Shown: positions 36,516 to 44,762 of the stretch, piece by piece | Layout of the letters: every line of letters starts with the position of its first letter | Numbering within the stretch: position 1 is the stretch's first letter | DNA from: Catenuloplanes indicus | Lineage (GTDB): Bacteria > Actinomycetota > Actinomycetes > Mycobacteriales > Micromonosporaceae | DNA: 64,000 nt | Direction: 5' to 3' | NCBI RefSeq assembly: GCF_030813715.1 | Contig: NZ_JAUSUZ010000001.1 | Span: 434,001 to 498,000, forward strand | Made by a program: the position numbers and the translations under genes | Notes under the pieces: model-generated | Seen by the model: only the letters and a program-made list of their open reading frames with translations | What the model was told of the DNA's origin: nothing | The model's database searches: none

Positions 36516-39431
36516 GTGACCGGCGATCTCTTCGCCTCCGGCGGCGAGACCGGGCGGCTGATGGCCGCCCTCGACTGGGCGCGCACCGACCTCGGTCCGG
36601 TGTCCGGCTGGCCGCAGAGCCTGCGCGCGGCGGTGCGGATCGTGCTCTCCTCGCGGTACCCGATGCTGCTGCTCTGGGGCTCGGACTTCACCCAGCTGTA
36701 CAACGACGCCTACTCCGCGCTGATCGGTGACCGGCACCCGGCCGCGCTCGGCCTGGACGTGCGGATCACGCTCGCCGAGGGCTGGGACGTACTCCGGCCG
36801 CTGATCAGCGAGGCGATGGCCACCGGCGTCGCCAGCTGGGTGCCGGCGCTGCAACTGCTGCTCAACCGGTCCGGCTACCGCGAGGAGGCGTACTTCAGCG
36901 TCTCGCACGCGCCGGCCCGCGACGACGACGGCGTCACGGTCGGCGTGCTCACGGTGTGCAGCGAGGTCACCGAACAGGTCGTCGGCGAACGCCGGCTGCG
37001 GCTGCTGCGCGAACTCTCCGCCGGCGGCGCGCTGGACGACGTCGACCGCACCTGCGCCGGCCTGTGCGACGCGATCGGCGAGCACCCGCTCGATGTGCCG
37101 TTCGCCGCCGTCTACCTGCGCGAGGGTGGCGTCCTGCGCCGCGTCGCGACCACCGGCGCCGCCGCCCGGGCGCTGCCGGCCGAGATCCACGATCACGACC
37201 ACTGGGGGGTACGGGCGGCAGCCGCGACCGGCGAGGTCCAGGTGACCGATGTCGGCGGCCGGATCACCGTCCCCGCCGGGCCGTGGAACGATCCGGTCCG
37301 GGTCACGCTGGCCCAGCCGCTGCCGGCCGCCGGGCCGGGCGAGCCGGTCGGCGTGCTGCTGGCCGGGGTCAGCCCGAGCCGTGCGCTGGACGACACGTAC
37401 CGGTCGTTCTTCGCCCTGCTCGGCCAGCAGGTCGCGGTCGCGGTCCGGACCGCACGCGCCTACCAGGAGGAACGCGCCCGGGCCGCCGCGCTGGCCGAGC
37501 TGGACCGGGCCAAGACGGACTTCTTCACGAACGTCAGCCACGAGTTCCGTACCCCGCTGACGCTGATGCTCGGCCCGCTGGCCGACGCGCTCGCCGACCC
37601 GGCCGCGCCGCTCGACCCGGTCCAGCGCCAACGCGTGGACACCGCGTGGCGTAACGCCGGCCGGATGCTGTCCCTGGTCAACGACCTGCTGACGTTCTCC
37701 AGCGTCGAGGCCGGCCGTGCCCGGGCGAACCCGGCCGGGCTGGACCTGCCGGCCGTCACCCGCGAACTCACCGCCGTCTTCCGCGCCGCGGTCGAACGCG
37801 CCGGCCTGCGGCTCGTCGTCGACTGCCCGCCGCTGCCCCGGCCGGTCGCGGTCGACCCGGAGCACTGGGAGCGGATCGTCACCAACCTGCTCTCCAACGC
37901 GCTCAAGTTCACGTTCGTCGGCGAGATACGGGTGGCCCTGCACGCCGGCCCGGACGCGGTCCGCCTGACGGTCGGCGACACCGGCATCGGCGTCGACCCG
38001 GCGGAGCTGCCGCACCTGTTCGACCGCTTCCACCGGGTACGCGGCGCGCGGTCGCGCAGCCACGAGGGCACCGGGATCGGGCTGGCCCTGGTACGCGAGC
38101 TGACCCGGTTGCAGGGCGGGGACGTGACCGTGGACAGCACGCCGGGCAAGGGCACCACGTTCACCGTGACGCTGCCGTGGGCGGCCGTCGACGCGACGGA
38201 CGTGCCGCGGACGGCGGACCCGCAGCCGCTGGCGGCGGCACGGGCGGCGGTCCGCGAGGCCACGGGCTGGCTCGACGACCACAACGTCCCCGGCACCGCT
38301 TCCGGCACCGCCGCTGGTGCCGGCACCGCCGCTGGTGCGGGCACCGCCACGGAATCGGCCGGCGGCGGGTCCGAGGTGCGGATCCTGGTCGCGGACGACA
38401 ACGCCGACATGCGCGCGTATCTGACCCGGCTGCTGACCGCGCAGGGCTGGTCGGTGCGGACCGCCGGTGACGGCGAGGCCGCGCTGCGGTCGATCCGGGC
38501 CGACCTGCCCGACCTGCTGATCACCGACGTGATGATGCCCCGCTCCGACGGGTTCACGCTGGTCCGGGCGCTGCGCCGGGAGGAGGCCACCCGCCGCCTG
38601 CCGATCCTGATGCTGTCCGCGCGCGCGGGCGAGGATTCCGGCGTCGAGGGCTTCGACGCCGGCGCCGACGACTACATCGTCAAGCCGTTCACCGCCGCCG
38701 ACCTGATCGCCCGGGTCCGCACCGGCCTCCGCCTGGCCGGCCTCTCCACCGCGGCGGGGCCACGGCCGGCCGCCCCGGCCGGATCCGCCACCGCGCCCCC
38801 CGGCCCCGCCGCGGCGCCCGATCGCAACGAGGCCACTGATCGCGTCGCGGCGGCCGGTACCGCCGGCGCGACGGCCCCGGCGGGCGCCGCCGGTCCCCCG
38901 GCGGCGGTCACGGCCCGCACCGCCGATGCCCCCGGAACCGGTCACCCGGGGGCGGCCGGTTCGGAAACGGAGGTTGCCGGGCGGGCCGTTGTCATACCCG
39001 GTCAGGCCGCGTCCGCACCGGCCCCTCCGGCCGCCGGGTCCGGTGGCGGGCTGCCGGACGCCGACGTCGTCTGGATCTACCCGCTGGCGCCGAGTGCCGC
39101 CGGGGCCGTCCGCAACGATCTGCGTGCGGTGCTGCCCGAGGACACAATCGATCCCGACCTGCTCTACGACCTGCAGATCGCCGCGACCGAGGCGGTCAAC
39201 AACGCGGTCGAGCATGCCCAGCAGCCCAGCCGGCCGCACATCGAGGTCCGGCTCCGGGCCCGGGACGGTCTGATCCGGATCGAGGTCCAGGACTTCGGCA
39301 CCTGGCGGGCCCGTCCGCCGGCCCGTGACCGGGGCCGCGGCGCGGTCCTGATGAACGCGTTCGGCGACGTCCAGGTCACCCCCTCCTCCACCGGCACCCT
39401 GGTCACCATCGAACGCCGCTGGAGGGCCTGA
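36516..39431 (+). CDS. Hybrid histidine kinase: PAS-GAF-HisKA-HATPase-REC-RsbW-like HATPase
   Basis: 971 residues from GTG 36516. An N-terminal PAS-like domain (WARTDLGPVSGWPQSLRAAV; YPMLLLWGSDFTQLYNDAY) is followed by GAF (GEHPLDVPFAAVYL). HisKA has H342 (NVSHEFRTPLTLMLGP). HATPase shows NLLSNALKF, GDTGIGV and GTGIGLALVRELTRLQGG. The receiver has D671 (LLITDVMMPRSDG) and the conserved K in DDYIVKPF. An Ala/Gly/Pro-rich linker, partly an imperfect repeat near 38299-38350, leads to a second ATPase of the RsbW anti-sigma type (LYDLQIAATEAVNNAVEHA; RIEVQDFG; RGRGAVLMNAFGDV). The last part suggests output through serine phosphorylation of an anti-anti-sigma protein. Sensors are cytoplasmic; no membrane helix. 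Confidence 0.88.
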   Translation: MTGDLFASGGETGRLMAALDWARTDLGPVSGWPQSLRAAVRIVLSSRYPMLLLWGSDFTQLYNDAYSALIGDRHPAALGLDVRITLAEGWDVLRPLISEAMATGVASWVPALQLLLNRSGYREEAYFSVSHAPARDDDGVTVGVLTVCSEVTEQVVGERRLRLLRELSAGGALDDVDRTCAGLCDAIGEHPLDVPFAAVYLREGGVLRRVATTGAAARALPAEIHDHDHWGVRAAAATGEVQVTDVGGRITVPAGPWNDPVRVTLAQPLPAAGPGEPVGVLLAGVSPSRALDDTYRSFFALLGQQVAVAVRTARAYQEERARAAALAELDRAKTDFFTNVSHEFRTPLTLMLGPLADALADPAAPLDPVQRQRVDTAWRNAGRMLSLVNDLLTFSSVEAGRARANPAGLDLPAVTRELTAVFRAAVERAGLRLVVDCPPLPRPVAVDPEHWERIVTNLLSNALKFTFVGEIRVALHAGPDAVRLTVGDTGIGVDPAELPHLFDRFHRVRGARSRSHEGTGIGLALVRELTRLQGGDVTVDSTPGKGTTFTVTLPWAAVDATDVPRTADPQPLAAARAAVREATGWLDDHNVPGTASGTAAGAGTAAGAGTATESAGGGSEVRILVADDNADMRAYLTRLLTAQGWSVRTAGDGEAALRSIRADLPDLLITDVMMPRSDGFTLVRALRREEATRRLPILMLSARAGEDSGVEGFDAGADDYIVKPFTAADLIARVRTGLRLAGLSTAAGPRPAAPAGSATAPPGPAAAPDRNEATDRVAAAGTAGATAPAGAAGPPAAVTARTADAPGTGHPGAAGSETEVAGRAVVIPGQAASAPAPPAAGSGGGLPDADVVWIYPLAPSAAGAVRNDLRAVLPEDTIDPDLLYDLQIAATEAVNNAVEHAQQPSRPHIEVRLRARDGLIRIEVQDFGTWRARPPARDRGRGAVLMNAFGDVQVTPSSTGTLVTIERRWRA

Positions 39432-39537
39432 TCCGCCGCGGTCTCCGTACCGGGGCGTGTGCCGGTGGCCCGCGTCCGGTGTGGCCGCCGGCCACCGCGA
39501 CCGGGCGGGGTGAGCCGCCGAAGCCGATCGTGCGGTA

Positions 39538-39609
39538 GTCCCTCCGGACCGGCATCCGTCGATCCGACCGTCCCTCCGCGGGGTGTGCCGCGGCAGGGCC
39601 GAAGGTCCC
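39538..39609. promoter_or_regulatory. DevR/OsdR-like sites upstream of adhE
   Basis: AGGGCCGAAGGTCCC at 39595-39609 is a near-symmetric GGGACC/GGCCCT-type element, 90 bases before adhE. A second, GTCC-CTCC-GGAC, lies at 39538-39549. Both resemble dormancy/hypoxia regulator (DevR/OsdR) boxes of actinobacteria, and AdhE is a fermentation enzyme, so oxygen control is plausible. The match is from memory of the consensus. Confidence 0.35.
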
Positions 39610-39698
39610 ACCGGCGGGTACCGGTCGCCGCTGACCGAATCGCGGCCCCGCGACGAGGCTGGGAACCGGCACCGATCAACGAGGGTGGAGTGATCCGG

Positions 39699-42350
39699 AT
39701 GACGACCGACGCGGTCATCGACGTCCTGGTCGGGCACGGGCTGAAGGCCCTTGCCGACTACGACGGTTTCACGCAGGAGCAGATCGACGAGATCGTGAAG
39801 AAGGCGTCCGTGGCCGCGCTGAGCCGGCACGCGGACCTGGCCGGGCGGGCGGTCGCGGAGACCGGGCGCGGCGTGTTCGAGGACAAGGCCGTGAAGAACA
39901 TCTTCGCGTGCGAGCACGTCACGAACCACATGGCCGGTGTCCGTACGGTCGGGGTGATCAACCGCGACGACGTCGCCGGGGTCACCGAGATCGCGGAGCC
40001 GGTCGGCGTGGTCGCCGCGGTCACGCCGGTGACGAACCCGACGTCGACCACGATCTTCAAGGCGCTGCTGGCGCTGAAGACCCGCAACCCGGTGATCTTC
40101 GCGTTCCACCCGTCGGCGCAGGAGTGCAGCGCGGAGGCGGCCCGGGTGGTGCGGGACGCGGCGGTCGCGGCGGGCGCGCCGGAGCACTGCATACAGTGGA
40201 TCACCGAGCCGTCGGTGGCGGCGACGGCGGCGCTGATGCACCACGACGGCGTGTCGGTCATCCTGGCCACCGGCGGGAACGCGATGGTCCGGGCCGCGTA
40301 CTCGGCCGGGAAGCCGGCGCTCGGCGTCGGCGCGGGCAACGTACCGGCGTACATCGAGAAGTCGGCGGACCTGAAGCGGGCGGTCAACGACGTCGTGCTC
40401 TCGAAGAGCTTCGACAACGGCATGATCTGCGCGTCCGAGCAGGCGGTGATCGTCGACGAGCCGATCCTGGCGGCCGCGCTGGACGAGTTCCGGGCGTTGC
40501 ACGCGCACGTGGCGACGCCGGAGCAGAAGACCGCGCTGGAGAAGCTGATGTTCGGTGTCGCGGCGGACGGCACCGACTGTGCCGGCGCGAAGCTCAACGC
40601 CTCGGTGGTCGGCAAGAGCCCGGTGTGGATCGCGGAGCAGGCCGGCTTCGAGGTGCCGCCGGACACCTCGATCATCATCGTGCCGGTCGGCGCGGTCGGC
40701 CCGGCCGAACCGCTGACCCGGGAGAAGCTGTGCCCGGTGCTGGCGCTGCTCACCGCACGCGACACCGAGGACGGCATCCGGTTCGCCGAGCAGATGGTCG
40801 AGTTCCACGGGCTGGGGCACTCCGCGGTCGTCCACACCGCGTCCGGCGAACTCGCCGAGGCGTACGGCCGGCGGGTCAAGGCGGTGCGGATCATCTGGAA
40901 CGCGCCGGCGTCGCAGGGCGGCATCGGCGACATGTACAACGCGTTCCTGCCCTCGCTCACGCTCGGCTGCGGCAGCTACGGCCGCAACTCGGTCTCGCAC
41001 AACGTCACGGCGGTGGATCTCATCAACATCAAGCGCGTCGGGCGGCGCACCAACAACCTGCAGTGGTTCAAGGTGCCGCCGAAGATCTACTTCGAGCCGA
41101 ACGCGATCCGGTACCTGGCCGACATGCCGGACGTGCACCGGGTCACGGTGGTCACCGACCACACCATGACCAGGCTCGGGTACGTCGACCGGGTCATCTC
41201 CGTGCTGCACCGCCGCCCGGAGCGGGTCGCGCTGCAGATCATCGACGACGTCGAGCCGGAGCCGAGCGTGGCCACGGTGGACCGCGGCGCGGAGCTGATG
41301 CGCTCGTTCCGGCCGGACACGATCATCGCGCTCGGCGGCGGCTCCGCGATGGACGCGGCCAAGGTCATGTGGCTGCGCTACGAGCACCCGGAGGTCGTGT
41401 TCGCCGACATGCGGGAGAAGTTCTTCGACATCCGCAAGCGCGCGTTCAAGTTCCCCACGCTGGGCGACCTGGCGAAACTCGTCTGCATCCCGACCACGTC
41501 CGGCACCGGCGCCGAGGTCACTCCGTTCGCCGTGATCACCGACACCGCGACCGGCAAGAAGTACCCGCTCGCGGACTACGCGCTCACGCCGAGCGTCGCG
41601 GTGGTCGACCCGGTGCTGGCCGCGGACCTGCCGGCCGTGGTCACCGCGGACAGCGGCTTCGACGCGCTCACCCACGCGATCGAGTCGTACGTGTCCGTCT
41701 ACGCCAGCGACTTCACCGACGGCCTCGCGCTGCACGCGATCCGGCTGATCTTCGGCCACCTGTCCCGGGCGGTGCACGGCGGGGCCTCGGACCCGGTGGC
41801 GCGGGAGCGCATGCACAACGCCGGCACGATCGCGGGCATGGCGTTCGGCAGCGCGTTCCTCGGCATCGTGCACGCCATGTCGCACACGCTCGGCGCCACG
41901 TTCCACGTCGCGCACGGCCGTACCAACGCGATCCTGCTCCCGCACGTGATCCGCTACAACGGCAGCACACCGTCGAAGCTGACCGGCTGGCCGAAGTACG
42001 AGAGCTACCGGGCGCCGGAGCGCTTCCAGCAGATCGCGCAGATGCTCGGGCTGCCCGCCGCCACCCCGGCCGAGGGCGTGGAGTCCCTCGCGGCCGCGAT
42101 CGAACGGCTGCGCGACGAGGTCGGCATTCCCCGCTCGTTCCGGGCAGCCGGCGTGGACGAGCGCGCGTTCCTGGACTCGCTGCCGCAGCAGGCGCTCAAC
42201 GCCTACGAGGACCAGTGCGCACCGGCCAACCCCCGCATGCCGATGCTGGACGACATGCGGGAGCTGATGCGCACCGCGTACTACGGCGACCGGGCCGCGG
42301 CCGCCGAGCAGCGCGCACCCCGCCCGCGGAAGGCACGGGCCGCGTCGTAG
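39699..42350 (+). CDS. adhE: Bifunctional acetaldehyde-CoA / alcohol dehydrogenase
   Basis: 883 residues, the normal AdhE length; GGTGGAG eight bases before ATG 39699. Residues 1-440 are the CoA-acylating aldehyde dehydrogenase, with catalytic C244 in NGMICASEQAVIV and the NAD motif GVGAGNVPAYI. Residues ~450-870 are the iron alcohol dehydrogenase (IIALGGGSAMDAAKVMWL; iron ligands in DALTHAIESYVS, GIVHAMSHTLGATFHVAHG). It reduces acetyl-CoA through acetaldehyde to ethanol, using two NADH, and assembles into spirosomes. It is unusual for an aerobic actinomycete and fits survival without oxygen. The two kinases upstream may be functionally linked but are not co-transcribed on the evidence of the 267-base gap. 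Confidence 0.95.
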   Translation: MTTDAVIDVLVGHGLKALADYDGFTQEQIDEIVKKASVAALSRHADLAGRAVAETGRGVFEDKAVKNIFACEHVTNHMAGVRTVGVINRDDVAGVTEIAEPVGVVAAVTPVTNPTSTTIFKALLALKTRNPVIFAFHPSAQECSAEAARVVRDAAVAAGAPEHCIQWITEPSVAATAALMHHDGVSVILATGGNAMVRAAYSAGKPALGVGAGNVPAYIEKSADLKRAVNDVVLSKSFDNGMICASEQAVIVDEPILAAALDEFRALHAHVATPEQKTALEKLMFGVAADGTDCAGAKLNASVVGKSPVWIAEQAGFEVPPDTSIIIVPVGAVGPAEPLTREKLCPVLALLTARDTEDGIRFAEQMVEFHGLGHSAVVHTASGELAEAYGRRVKAVRIIWNAPASQGGIGDMYNAFLPSLTLGCGSYGRNSVSHNVTAVDLINIKRVGRRTNNLQWFKVPPKIYFEPNAIRYLADMPDVHRVTVVTDHTMTRLGYVDRVISVLHRRPERVALQIIDDVEPEPSVATVDRGAELMRSFRPDTIIALGGGSAMDAAKVMWLRYEHPEVVFADMREKFFDIRKRAFKFPTLGDLAKLVCIPTTSGTGAEVTPFAVITDTATGKKYPLADYALTPSVAVVDPVLAADLPAVVTADSGFDALTHAIESYVSVYASDFTDGLALHAIRLIFGHLSRAVHGGASDPVARERMHNAGTIAGMAFGSAFLGIVHAMSHTLGATFHVAHGRTNAILLPHVIRYNGSTPSKLTGWPKYESYRAPERFQQIAQMLGLPAATPAEGVESLAAAIERLRDEVGIPRSFRAAGVDERAFLDSLPQQALNAYEDQCAPANPRMPMLDDMRELMRTAYYGDRAAAAEQRAPRPRKARAAS

Positions 42351-42358
42351 GCACGCTC

Positions 42359-42388
42359 ACGGGCGCGGCCGCACCCGGCCGCGCCCGT
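42359..42388. terminator. Hairpin between adhE and chrA
   Basis: ACGGGCGCGGCCG (42359-42371) pairs perfectly with 42376-42388; 13 bp with a CACC loop. It serves both convergent genes. Confidence 0.7.
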
Positions 42389-42403
42389 ACCCGGCGATGC
42401 AGG

Positions 42404-43777
42404 TCAGACGCCGGGGAGGCCGGCGAGGCCGGCCGCGAGGCCGAGCGCGCCGCAGACCGCGAGCACGCGCAGCACGGACCACTTCCGCCAGAAGATCAGC
42501 GCGACCGCGACGACCGTGATGGCCATCGGCACAGGCCGGAGCGTGCCGGGATCGGGCAGCGTGAGGTGGACGATGCCGGCGTCCAGATCACGGGTGCGGG
42601 CGAACAGCGTGTGCAGCGCGAAGTACAGGCCGAGATTCGCGATCACGCCGACGACCGCGGCGGTGATGCCGGTCAGCGCGGCCGAGATCGCCCGGTTGCC
42701 GCGCAGCCGCTCGATGTACGGCGCGCCGAGCAGCACGAACAGGAAGCACGGCACGAACGTCACCCAGGTGGTCAGCAGCGACGCCGCGACACCGGCGGTC
42801 CACGGGTCGAGCGGGCCCGGGTCATGGTACGCACCGAGGAACGCGACGAACTGCACCACCATGATCAGCGGGCCGGGTGTGCTCTCCGCGAGTGCGAGCC
42901 CGCGAACCATGTCACCGGCGGTCAGCCAGCCGTAGTGCTCGACCGCGCGCTGCGCCACGAACGCCAGCACCGCGTACGCGCCGCCGAACGTGACGACCGC
43001 GGTGCCGGAGAAGAAGAGCCCCTGCCGGGTGTAGACGCTGTCGCCGCCGGTGGCCAGCGCGAACGCGGCGACCGGCGCGAACCAGGCGATCAGGCCCACG
43101 GTGAGGACGGTGGCGGTCCGCCGGGCGGACGGCCGCTCGTGGTGCAGCGCGTCGTCGGAGATCAGCGGTTGCGGGCCGTCCGACGCGGCGCCGTGGCCGC
43201 CGCCGGTGGTGACCAGCCGCGGGCGCCACCGGTGCAGTGCCCAGCCGGCCAGCGCCGCGGCCGCGACGACGACCGGGAACGGCGTACCGAACACGGCCAG
43301 CGCGGCGAACGCGGCGACCGCGAAGCCGACCAGCACCCGGTTCGCCAGCGCCCGGCCGCCGACCCGCCAGACGGCCTGGGCGACGATCGCCACCACGGCC
43401 GGGCCGAGCCCGGCGAACAGTGCGGTCACCACGGTGGTGTCCCCGTAGGCGACGTAGACGCCGGACAGCGCGAGCAGCGCCACCACGCCCGGAAGGACGA
43501 ACAGCGTGCCGGCCACCAGCCCGCCGCGCAGGCCGTTGAGCAGCCAGCCGACGTAGATCGCCAGCTGCTGCGCCTCCGGCCCGGGCAGCAGCATGCAGTA
43601 GTTGAGCGCGTGCAGGAACCGCTGCTGCCCGATCCAGCGGCGCTCGTCGACCAGGTGGTGCTGCATCACCGCGATCTGCCCGGCCGGGCCGCCGAAGGTC
43701 TGCAGCGAGATGGCGAACCAGGCGCGCACGGCCTGGCCGAACGGCACCACGTCGGTGCGGGGCGCGGTCGTCGTCAT
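42404..43777 (-). CDS. chrA: Chromate efflux transporter
   Basis: 457 residues in two homologous halves, each with about six helices, as in long-chain CHR transporters. Signatures: FGGPAGQIAVMQHHLVDERRW near the N-terminus and the second-half equivalent VVTFGGAYAVLAFVAQRAVE; LLPGPEAQQLAIYVGWLLNG and ESTPGPLIMVVQFVAFLG. It exports chromate using the proton/membrane potential. It starts eight bases after the stop of the ChrB C-terminal gene, so it is the last gene of the chromate operon. Confidence 0.92.
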   Translation of the reverse strand: MTTTAPRTDVVPFGQAVRAWFAISLQTFGGPAGQIAVMQHHLVDERRWIGQQRFLHALNYCMLLPGPEAQQLAIYVGWLLNGLRGGLVAGTLFVLPGVVALLALSGVYVAYGDTTVVTALFAGLGPAVVAIVAQAVWRVGGRALANRVLVGFAVAAFAALAVFGTPFPVVVAAAALAGWALHRWRPRLVTTGGGHGAASDGPQPLISDDALHHERPSARRTATVLTVGLIAWFAPVAAFALATGGDSVYTRQGLFFSGTAVVTFGGAYAVLAFVAQRAVEHYGWLTAGDMVRGLALAESTPGPLIMVVQFVAFLGAYHDPGPLDPWTAGVAASLLTTWVTFVPCFLFVLLGAPYIERLRGNRAISAALTGITAAVVGVIANLGLYFALHTLFARTRDLDAGIVHLTLPDPGTLRPVPMAITVVAVALIFWRKWSVLRVLAVCGALGLAAGLAGLPGV

Positions 43778-43785
43778 GGCACTCC

Positions 43786-44214
43786 TCAGGCAGGCGGTCG
43801 GTCGAGCAGCAGGGCGCGGCGATGGTACTCGTACAGGCCGTCGAAGAGGGGGCCGCTGACGGCCAGGACCTGTTCGTCGGTCAGCGTCATGGACAGCCCG
43901 CGCAGCAGCACGTCCACGCCCGGTGCCTCCGGCGCGTCGAAGCGCTCGTCGGCGAGGTCGGCCTCGTGCACGATCTCGGCGATCCGCCACAGCGCCGGGT
44001 CGGCCAGGTCGTAGCGGCGCAGGATCGTCTCGAACGAGCAGTCACCGCCGTGGTGGCCCAGCTCCGCGCCGCGCATGTCGAACGGCGTGGCGTCGCCGGG
44101 CACGGCCGCCGGGTCGGCGAAGACGAACTCCGCGTCCGGGTCGACGCACCGGCGGATGAGCCACGCGCAGGCCGCGCGGTCGATGTGCACGCCGGGGCGG
44201 GTCACCCACCTCAT
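43786..44214 (-). CDS. ChrB C-terminal domain protein
   Basis: 142 residues: WVTRPGVHIDRAACAWLIRRCVDPDAEFVFAD, PFDMRGAELGHHGGDCSFETIL and IAEIVHEADLADERF. In many bacteria this is the C-terminal half of one ChrB protein; here it is a separate gene whose ATG overlaps the stop of the N-terminal gene. Conserved histidines, Cys and acidic residues may bind metal. ChrB is needed for chromate-induced expression and may help chromate resistance directly. Confidence 0.87.
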   Translation of the reverse strand: MRWVTRPGVHIDRAACAWLIRRCVDPDAEFVFADPAAVPGDATPFDMRGAELGHHGGDCSFETILRRYDLADPALWRIAEIVHEADLADERFDAPEAPGVDVLLRGLSMTLTDEQVLAVSGPLFDGLYEYHRRALLLDRPPA

Positions 44215-44684
44215 CGGGCCTCCTCGCGGTCGGCCGCGCCGGCCAGCGCCCGCACCGCGTCACGGGCGGTCGCACGCTCCGGCGGCGGGAAGTAGTCGCG
44301 CTGCCCGATCCGGCGCAGCTCGCCGCGCAGCCGCCGGACCGCGCGGACCCGGGCCGGGTGGTCGAGGCCCGCGGCGGCGGTGGCCTCCTCGGCCACCACC
44401 CGGTACTCGGCGGCGCGGGCGGCGCGCATCTCGCCGGCCACCTGCCGCTCCTGCGCCTCCGTGCCCGGCGCCGCCAGCCACACCGTGGACGAGCCGCCCG
44501 CCTCCGCGATCTCCTCGGCCACCCAGTCCAGATGCTCCCGGGTACGGGCGTCGGCGGGCAGCGCGACCAGCCCGTCACCGAGCCGCGCCACACCGAGGCG
44601 CTCCAGTTTCCGCCAGATCGCGATCCGCGGCCGGGGCGGCTGCCGGGGCACGCGGTAGGCGAGCAGCACCCACTCACCGGACAT
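44211..44684 (-). CDS. ChrB N-terminal domain protein (chromate-responsive regulator)
   Basis: 157 residues: WVLLAYRVPRQPPRPRIAIWRKLERLGVARLGDGLVALP, followed by a helix-rich Glu/Arg part. It matches the N-terminal part of ChrB. Only four bases separate ATG 44684 from a 22-base palindrome and there is no ribosome site, so the mRNA is probably leaderless. The WVLLAYR start is conserved, which argues against a later start codon. It likely represses its own promoter and is relieved by chromate. Confidence 0.87.
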   Translation of the reverse strand: MSGEWVLLAYRVPRQPPRPRIAIWRKLERLGVARLGDGLVALPADARTREHLDWVAEEIAEAGGSSTVWLAAPGTEAQERQVAGEMRAARAAEYRVVAEEATAAAGLDHPARVRAVRRLRGELRRIGQRDYFPPPERATARDAVRALAGAADREEAR

Positions 44685-44719
44685 GTCACGATGTAACCAC
44701 GGTTACATCGGCCAGGCAA
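44684..44719 (-). promoter_or_regulatory. Leaderless chromate promoter with palindromic operator
   Basis: On the minus strand a -35 TTGCCT (44719-44714), a 17-base spacer and a -10 TTACAT (44696-44691) place transcription start at the A of the ATG (44684). A perfect inverted repeat with arms CGATGTAACC and GGTTACATCG around two bases (44689-44710) covers the -10 and part of the spacer, so a bound repressor would block RNA polymerase. Confidence 0.65.
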
Positions 44720-44762
44720 CCTCCCGGGCGGTACGCCCGCCCGGGCAGGTCGCCGGCCGCCG

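Noticed and set aside
33135-41945. A very long open minus-strand reading frame opposite the kinases and adhE
   Set aside because: It is antisense to well-supported genes, has Arg/Val/Gly/His-rich composition and no motif. Stop codons are rare on that frame because of high third-position GC.
39908-44014. Long plus-strand open frame through adhE and across the chromate genes
   Set aside because: Out of frame with AdhE and antisense to chrA; no conserved motif.
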